Source: Polytrichum commune (lineage: Eukaryota > Streptophyta > Polytrichopsida > Polytrichales > Polytrichaceae). From it: a stretch of 64,000 nt of DNA. The notes below the pieces were generated by a model, which was not told the DNA's origin, did no database searches, and worked only from the letters and a program-made list of their open reading frames with translations. Shown piece after piece: positions 57,076 to 64,000 of this stretch. Both the position numbers and the translations under genes were made by a program. The stretch's first letter is position 1. Each line of letters starts with the position of its first letter. The DNA is taken from assembly GCA_950295325.1 (NCBI GenBank), contig OX485807.1, positions 10,567,001 to 10,631,000 of the forward strand. Direction: 5' to 3'.

Positions 57076-57453
57076 CACTAAAGATGGTATTTAGTGTCAC
57101 CGATTCTAATTGTCTTGCTCAATAGTAATTGTAAACTGCGGTAAAGTGTCACCGACACTAAAGGCTGACCCAACATTATTTGTCATTCCTTGTAAATTTT
57201 TTGGGGGATTATAGATTTGCAGCGTTGCATGTATGGTCACTTACCAGGTGTTTTTTTTTAATCTGAATTTCAATCATCCATGACAATGTTTCATCACAAG
57301 TTGCTGACAAGAGAAGGTTGGGTTTTGGCCAATGGGTGAACTCATCCATCGTCCATGACAGTATTTGTTCACTTGTTTGTAGGAAGTGTCATCCGAAAAG
57401 TTAGCATAGTGACATGAAATACCGTATGACACTAAATATCATATGGTTTAGTG
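57076..57453 (+). mobile_element. TA-MITE family 1, copy b (best-preserved)
   Basis: 378 bp from CACTAAAGATGG to CATATGGTTTAGTG, with TA on both sides (57074-57075, 57454-57455). Subterminal TTTAGTGTCAC and GACACTAAA words make each end a small hairpin. It shares a long unique interior (CATGACA.TGTTTCATCACAAG, TTGCTGACAAGAGAAGGT) with the inverted copy at 61445-61819. Confidence 0.8.
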
Positions 57454-57455
57454 TA

Positions 57456-58645
57456 GTGATTTTGGTTCTTGACTTCAATAGCCTATGAGCATATGTGCAT
57501 ATGGTTCAAAGTTAAATTTTGATTCATGACATGTTAGAAATGATGCGTGCACATGTAAGAATGTAATTGCAGATATTTATAACCTCAAAGTAAGATTTTG
57601 TTTTTATTTCATATGAAGTGGTGTCCCAAGATTCAAAAATTTAAGTTGTTTACGACATAGTATGATACAGTCATGTGTGAGACATTGGTGACCCCAAAAA
57701 ACAAATATTGCATAAGGTTGTACCTTGGATTACAACGTTGTACTTGACCATTCTTACACCCCAAATCTCAACTTACTCTATCAATCGGAGAACAACACAA
57801 GACGAACAAAACACCATTCTAAGACAAATTTGTTTATATAAGCAAAGACCCAAAACAAAGTTATCAATAAGAAATTTCTCTTTTCTTGTCTTCAAGGTCC
57901 TGTTGAGATTTTGTGTCATTTAAAGATTAAAAATGGATACCAAAAACCATGATGTATTACAATTGGTATTCGACTATTTGACCATTCGAAGCTTACACAG
58001 ATAACATAATTGGAAGAGCCTACGCGGATGTTTAAAAAAAAACCCAAGAAAATCTTCACGTCAACTTGTACATTGACTTACGTATAAAACTTCCGCATCT
58101 GCACTCCGACTCTGAAGTTTGAAATGCCAATCGTCATGAATCATGATCTGCGTTTGCTAATTCGGATGCGACGGATTCCCGATTTGATGATCCAGCAGTC
58201 AAAGTGGTGTTGGTGAAGTTGGAAGTGCCAAGCATCGATTGGGCCACATAGGCCCCTCAGGCGAAGTTCGAGGTGGCTGTGGTGGACAAAGCAGGGCCGT
58301 TAAATCTTACTATAAATAATATTCATCTTGGTCTTCGATTAGCAAACATGGCACTGCAACGTCCCCACTTGGAAGGGGCCGGGGCCGGGGCTAGCTAGTA
58401 ACTCAGGGAGGACATGAGCTGACTCCTCCAAAAAGTAGACAACACATGGCTCACATAACTTAAAGTGTGACCAAAAGAGAACAGGCCTTCCATGTAGCCA
58501 TGTGGCATTTCCGTTGCGCACTCGTTAAAGAGCATTTCCACTTTCGGTTGGTAGGTATTTTGACCACCCCAGTCAGCGCACTCTGGTAGCCGCAGTCAAT
58601 GGTGCCACGAAGAATTCCCCCAACATAACTTTATTCAGATGGTGC
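57456..58645. other. unassigned sequence
   Basis: No gene recognised. A GC-rich patch with GGGGCCGGGG repeated lies near 58375-58390. Confidence 0.4.
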
Positions 58646-59768
58646 TTGTTGTTCAATCCGGAATCAAACAAAGAGGGTCCCCGGGTAACCAGGTAAAGGG
58701 CAACATTGGGTGTAGGGTGTAGGGCTTGGGTTGGGGCGAACCAACCTGTACATTGGTTTTTTTTGGAGGCAAGGGGTTAGGCATCCAACAAGGAACGAGT
58801 GTAGGGGTTGGTTCGTTCAAATCGTAGGGTCCAACACTGTCTCGCATTCGCACAATCATTTGTGATTGATAGACTTGGCCACGCACAACAATCGGTCATC
58901 GATAGACTCATGCCCTGATCACATCAAATTCTTGTTGTGAGATTACTGGGGATTATGTTGAGAAATAGATGATAGTTCACCACTTTTCACACCATCATAG
59001 CTGGGGATGCTGACGGATGGTTGTTGTTCAATCCGGAATCAAACAAAGAGGGTCCCGGGGTAACTAGGTAAAGGGCAACATTGGGTGTAGGGTGTAGGGC
59101 CTGGGTTGGGGCGAACCAACCTGTACATTGGTTTTTTTTGGAGGCAAGGGGTTAGGCATCCAACAAGGAACGAGTGTAGGGGTTGGTTCGCTCAAATCGT
59201 AGGGTCCAACACTGTCTCGCATTCGCACAATCATTTGTGATTGATAGACTTGGCCACGCACAACAATCGGTCATCGATAGACTCATGCCCTGATCACATC
59301 AAATTCTTGTTGTGAGATTACTGGGGATTATGTTGAGAAATAGATGATAGTTCACCACTTTTCACACCATCATAGCTGGGGATGCTGACGGATGGTTGTT
59401 GTTCAATCCGGAATCAAACAAAGAGGGTCCCGGGGTAACTAGGTAAAGGGCAACATTGGGTGTAGGGTGTAGGGCCTGGGTTGGGGCAAACCAACCTGTA
59501 CATTGGTTTTTTGGAGGCAAGGGGTTAGGCATCCAACAAGGAACGAGTGTAGGGGTTGGTTCGCTCAAATCGTAGGGTCCAACACTGTCTCGCATTCGCA
59601 CAATCATTTGTGATCGATAGACTTGGCCATGCACAACAATCGGTCATCGATAGACTCATGCCCTGATCACATCAAATTCTTGTTGTGAGATTACTGGGGA
59701 TTATGTTGAGAAATAGATGATAGTTCACCACTTTTCACACCATCATAGCCGGGGATGCTGACATATGG
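58646..59768 (+). repeat. 375-bp unit in three tandem copies
   Basis: Units start at 58646, 59021 and 59396 (TTGTTGTTCAATCCGGAATC). The first two periods are exactly 375 bp and the third unit is about 2 bp shorter through a T-run difference. Only a few substitutions distinguish the units. On the minus strand each unit contains the same short frame (MRGQVYQSQMIVRMRDSVGP and similar), which does not continue across units in one frame and is probably incidental. Confidence 0.95.
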
Positions 59769-60470
59769 TGTCCAAACTAGCCGGTGTGATCAACACCTTA
59801 GCCATGTGTTGTCGCAGTGGAGCTTGGGTATTGGAGATTCAGGTGGTTCTAGTAGACCTTGCCCACCCAGGAGGAGTTCACATTCAACTATTGTCTTAGT
59901 CACACCAAAATGAAAGTGCATTTTTTTTTGTAGATGAGTTAGTCACTCACAATGACTTTCATGGTGGGCCATTACCGTCCAACCTATATGACAGTGCCGA
60001 AGATGGTCATAACTTGCACTTTGATGTCCACATTGGGATGTGTGGGGCCCATCACCAAAAACTTGTGGTCTGTCCAAATGGCCCAACCTTGTTGTCCTCA
60101 CAACTGTTTTTAACTGTTGGGGATGTAGGGCAACCATGCGAGCAACCATACCTCATAACAAAAGCAAGTCGAGAGGTTGATGTGAACAACTTGGCATCCA
60201 GCCGTGGTGGCATCCCCAACTATTTCACGTCTGAAAGTTGACAAAAAGTTGGTGTGATCAAAGCATGAACAAACCCCCTAGATGCGGATTCTAGGCAGTA
60301 TTTGGGAATCATATCACTCAAAAGAAGCCCCCACATAACAACCTTGTACTATCTGAATAATCTTATGAAGTTTCCAAAAGTTTTTTTGATATTAATATTT
60401 TTTTCTTTTTTTCTCCCTCCCCATTCTTTTGGAAGGTTTGTTCAATGATGGGAAGTCTAAATACCTACTA
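59769..60470. other. unassigned sequence
   Basis: No gene recognised; short overlapping frames at 59943-60241 on both strands carry no motif. Confidence 0.4.
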
Positions 60471-60859
60471 CACTAAACACTGCATTCAGTGTCATGGTCT
60501 TTCATGTCACTGTGATAACTTTTCTAGTGATATTACATATGAATAAGTTTACAAGTACTGTCATCCCAACTTACTTTTAGTTCATCCAAATGCCAATTAC
60601 TGAAACAAAGTTTTGTATATTCTACATCCTAACATTCATGTAATGAAATATTGTCATGGACGATTGAAATTTGGATGAGAAATCACTTAATAAGTGAGGG
60701 TAATTGCAACATTGCAAATCTACAATGCCCAATTTTGTATTAAAAAAAAGAAGGAATGACAAATAATATTACGGTCACATTTAATGTGTGTTGATGACAC
60801 TATATGGGTGGTTTACAATTATGATGAGCAAGACAAGTAGAATTAGTGTGAATGTAGTG
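60471..60859 (-). mobile_element. TA-MITE family 1, copy c
   Basis: About 389 bp beginning CACTAAACACTGCATTCAGT after TA and ending TGTAGTG. The interior is the complement of copies a and b (CATGTCACTGTGATAACTTT, TCATGGACGATTGAAAT, AATGACAAATAAT, GTTTACAATTA). Confidence 0.7.
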
Positions 60860-60907
60860 CACCAGGCATGACTGATGATCTAATGGCATGGTGTTCTTGC
60901 CGCTGTC

Positions 60908-61444
60908 TATTTGTGTGAACATGAAGCAAATGTGTTCACAAAACTTACACAATCGGTTAGCGTGACCCTAGTGCTTTCATGGTATTGGGTTACAGTCTCC
61001 TGGAGGAGAAGTAAAGGTAACAGTTTCTTGAGGAGTGAATCAAACACCGACAAACTAGGAAATGGACTTCCAGAAGTACACACCAAGTTTTGCAAGCAAA
61101 TGTGCATATTTCCACCATTCACAGAAATCACACATGTCTAGGAGTGACGTAAATCATGCACAAGACTAACTTTTCTAGATACCTGAATCGATTCAGGTGG
61201 AGCAACTCGATTCGTTTCAATTCAATTCGATCTGCTTCAATGCTTCAAAATTTTCTTGCAATTGAAGTGGCCACATGTGTGCTAATGCATGCCTCTGTCC
61301 ATGCACAGTCACGTCTGGTGCATGAAGGCCACCCAACACTTTTCCACTTAGATTTATTTTCTACTTTTGCAAGTACATTGCACTGACTTGGTTGCAGTGT
61401 CGTCTGGTGCACAAATTTCCCACAAATTCAGCAATAATATTAAT
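60908..61444. other. unassigned sequence between two MITEs
   Basis: No gene recognised. A repeated ATTC(G/A)ATT text (GATTCAGGTGG, CGATTCGTTTC, CAATTCGATC) lies at 61185-61230. Confidence 0.35.
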
Positions 61445-61819
61445 AATTTTCTCTATGATATTCAGTGTCATACGGTATTTTATGTCACTATGGGTAAATT
61501 TTTGGATGACACTTCTTATATGAATAAGTGAACAAATATTATCATGGATGATGGATGAGTTCATCCATTGACCAACACCTTACCTTCTCTTGTCAGCAAC
61601 TTGTGATGAAACATTGTCATGGATGATTGAAATCTGGGGGAAAGAGCACTTGGTAAGTGACAGTAATTGCAACACTGTATATCTATAATCCCCCCAAAAT
61701 TATAAAGGATGATAAATATTGTTGGGTTAGCATTTAGTGTTGGTGACACTACACTGCGGTTTACAATTAGTATTGAGCAAGACAGTTAGAATTGGTGACA
61801 CTAAATACCACTTTTAGTG
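61445..61819 (-). mobile_element. TA-MITE family 1, copy d
   Basis: About 375 bp ending ACTTTTAGTG followed by TA. The left terminus is degenerate (GATATTCAGTGTCATACGGT remains). It is closely related to copy b in the opposite direction, including the CCTTCTCTTGTCAGCAAC segment. Confidence 0.7.
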
Positions 61820-61821
61820 TA

Positions 61822-62881
61822 GATATCCATTCCTGTCCTGTAAGTTCTGTGGAGTCTAGCTGAATTACTTTTTAAATGGCACGACTGGAGGGAAAGTAAA
61901 ATTCACCTGATGCCCATGAATCAATGAATGTCAGTGTGTAGCTGACAAATGAATGGCTTCCTGTCATGCAATCTCTCGCGATGAGTGAGTCCCTTAAAGA
62001 TCAAAGGGCATTTGTTTTGAAAGAATCGAGAGGACTCAAGATGATGTACTTTTAATGCTCCAACGTTGTTTAGACTAAAGGAAAATTGCTTATGATTCAT
62101 TTAAAGATTGCATCCATATGGCTGACAGCTAAATTTTACATCTCAGTGATAAGTAAAAAAATAAATGTGCATAAAATTTATTTATTTATTTATTTTTGTG
62201 GGACCATTCGTAACAACTTAGCAGGGTAATATTCGATGTAATTATTTGTCAAGGTTCAAAAATAATTTATGTACAATAATAGTTCAAAGATAGAAAAATA
62301 AACTATTTGTAGAAATGACATTTTAAAATATTCAAAATTTCATAGACTTGTACATAGCATTTCTTCAATTACTTGACTGTATTTGCGATAAGCATGTTTG
62401 ACAATTTTTTCTCGAAGTGTTGTTCTTTTAAGGTGACACATGAATTTTTATAGAGGATCCGTCTAAACAGAAAAGTGGGACGTGGCACTTTGCTCATATT
62501 TTGAATCGATTTGTGTTCAACTTGCTTATCACCTACTATAATCTCATATCATTTTGAAAATCGGATCTTACTGAAAAATAAAGCTATTTCGATAAGAGTT
62601 AATAAAACGACTAAAGATAGAATTTTCAACAGAAGCTTTTGTTGATTGTTTTATGTAGAAAAGTTCTGGTCTCCAATGCCCCGTCAGAAGCTTTTTTGAC
62701 GTTGAAAGGTTAAGATGGAACCCGTCGACTACATACATGCAGTATTGATTGACATACCGGACTTGCATGTTAGTAATTATTTGGAATGATCCAGTAGACT
62801 TACAGAGTTCCCAAACAGAATTCAATGAACAATGATGGCCCAATCTTGGCTGGCAATAAAGGTGTCCAACTTACTCTATAC
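61822..62881. other. unassigned sequence
   Basis: No gene recognised. A (TTTA)n run lies at about 62180-62196. Confidence 0.4.
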
Positions 62882-63100
62882 CTATGATCGGGGAGAACCG
62901 GCAGTTAGTTACAAATGCACCGGTTGAGTTTGAGAAATAACCAGTTGAAGTTCAAGACTTCAGGAAAATCATTTTATAGGAATTTACAGAATATACCCCA
63001 CTTCAATAAAGGAAAACCGGAGGATGTCAACATGTAACCGGTTGGACTTGCAAACACTAGGATCTCAACCAATTATACCCAACAATCTCCCCAATCACTG
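62882..63100 (-). mobile_element. hAT-type MITE family C, copy 2, with perfect 8-bp target duplication
   Basis: 219 bp from CTATGATCGGGGAGA to TCTCCCCAATCACTG, flanked by CTCTATAC on both sides (62874-62881, 63101-63108). The body is the complement of copy 1 (GAACCGGCAGTTAGTTACAA, TTGAGAAATAACCAGTTGAA, GAATATACCCCA, CATGTAACCGGTTGGACTTG). Confidence 0.85.
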
Positions 63101-63108
63101 CTCTATAC

Positions 63109-64000
63109 AATACAGCTGAATCTGCTCCAGAACCGTAACCATATGACTCAACTTAACCTAGATCCTGAGCTCAATACTAGGTACTAAGCGAAAGTAAAAT
63201 AATGCTTTTCCTTCCCAAAAAACGTAGATTCAACTGTCATCCAAACCCGAAAGTTGCTTAGTTATTTCACGAATATACAGTATCATGGTTTCGCGTCTGC
63301 GTGAATACAATGCCTTTACAGGTCTTTTGTGCAGGCGCCCAATATTACTTTAAGCGCAGCAGATCATATGTAAGCTGTAACGAGGCTCATGCACAATCTT
63401 ATTTCTTGCAGAGGTTTCACTAATTTGTGCAAGATTTTGCAGTATTCAGATTTCATCTCCACCAAAGGAGTGTGGATGGGCTTATACTAAAACTCTGATT
63501 CATTGACATAGTGATGATGATGGTGACGCAAACCTAATTAGGACACCAAGAATCCATTGGTGTGGACTCTGTAGAAGATCAGTATTCTTAAATAAGTTAC
63601 ACTTTTGGAATGTATTGGCACGGCAGGATTAAGAGATTACATGTCAACCTAGTCCAAACTTTTGAATTCAACATTATGTCCGTGATAGTATAGAGAGATC
63701 CACTTCATGAGCTAGACGAGAAGTGGGAGGAGTATTTGATCATGATATTAAATTGACGAAATCACCACAATGTGGTGGGTGACGTAAGTTATGGGTGTTC
63801 TTTGTAAACATGGTCATGGGGACATCCTCCTAAAAGAGTTTGAACTCTCCACCTTGAGTCAAATTGAAGGTTTCATTTTCCGATAACACGGTTTTCATAG
63901 TGACGTGTTGTACCATGTGCTCAATGCCCGGCACATCATTGTGCAAATAAATGTTGAATTACCACACACACTTTCCCCACATTTTCGCGTTCATTGAGAG
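63109..64000. other. unassigned sequence at the window end
   Basis: No gene or repeat recognised in the last 0.9 kb. Confidence 0.4.

Noticed and set aside
58653-59634. Three similar minus-strand frames (65-90 codons)
   Set aside because: They repeat only because the 375-bp unit repeats; they differ in length, break differently in each unit, and show no family motif.
58646-59768. CRISPR-like or other prokaryotic repeat array
   Set aside because: The unit is 375 bp with no repeat-spacer alternation, and the window is clearly eukaryotic.

Overview
The window is nuclear DNA of a plant (Streptophyta), not of a prokaryote. The genes have GT-AG introns of about 70-740 bp, the intergenic DNA is AT-rich and full of repeats, and the recognisable proteins are plant-type: a six-span plasma-membrane protein of a plant family, a UEV1/MMS2 ubiquitin E2 variant, a phi-class glutathione S-transferase remnant and a chromovirus (Ty3/Gypsy with chromodomain). 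Short introns with very repeat-rich spacers would suit a bryophyte, lycophyte or related lineage, but the sequence alone does not settle this.

Only three genes look intact. (1) 12419-16664 (+): nine exons, 557 aa, multi-span membrane protein. (2) 18445-19014 (+): an unrecognised 189-aa type I membrane protein whose 3' end lies in a 103-bp tandem duplication that repeats a potential splice acceptor. (3) 28791-30292 (-): four coding exons, 143 aa, UEV1/MMS2. A phi-class GST remnant with intact splice sites but two apparent one-base insertions lies at about 47535-48365 (-). The genes show no operon-like or cluster relationship.

The rest is mostly decayed mobile DNA. A non-LTR (LINE) C-terminal remnant lies at 19.8-21.2 kb and a pogo/Tigger-like DDE transposase remnant at 22.4-23.4 kb. 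A deleted pogo-like element with terminal inverted repeats occupies 34976-35620. A truncated chromovirus lies at 40245-42307 (partial LTR, half an integrase, chromodomain, polypurine tract, full LTR), with an oppositely oriented solo LTR at 44376-45087. There are seven copies of a roughly 220-bp hAT-type MITE (8-bp target duplications in several), two families of TA-flanked MITEs ending in TTTAGTG/CACTAAA, a fold-back element at 35.9-36.3 kb, and an inverted-repeat element at 56355-56915 dense in TGGGCC motifs. A 375-bp unit is present three times in tandem at 58646-59768.

The most unusual signals are: an array of about nine short hairpins inside the chromovirus LTR, whose stems change sequence while staying paired around a conserved GTCTA loop; the tandem exon/intron duplication at the end of the 18.4-kb gene; and a TA-flanked MITE nested in a hAT MITE, for which sister copies in the window supply the empty site. 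All identifications are by eye from sequence and remembered family features; no search or folding program was run.
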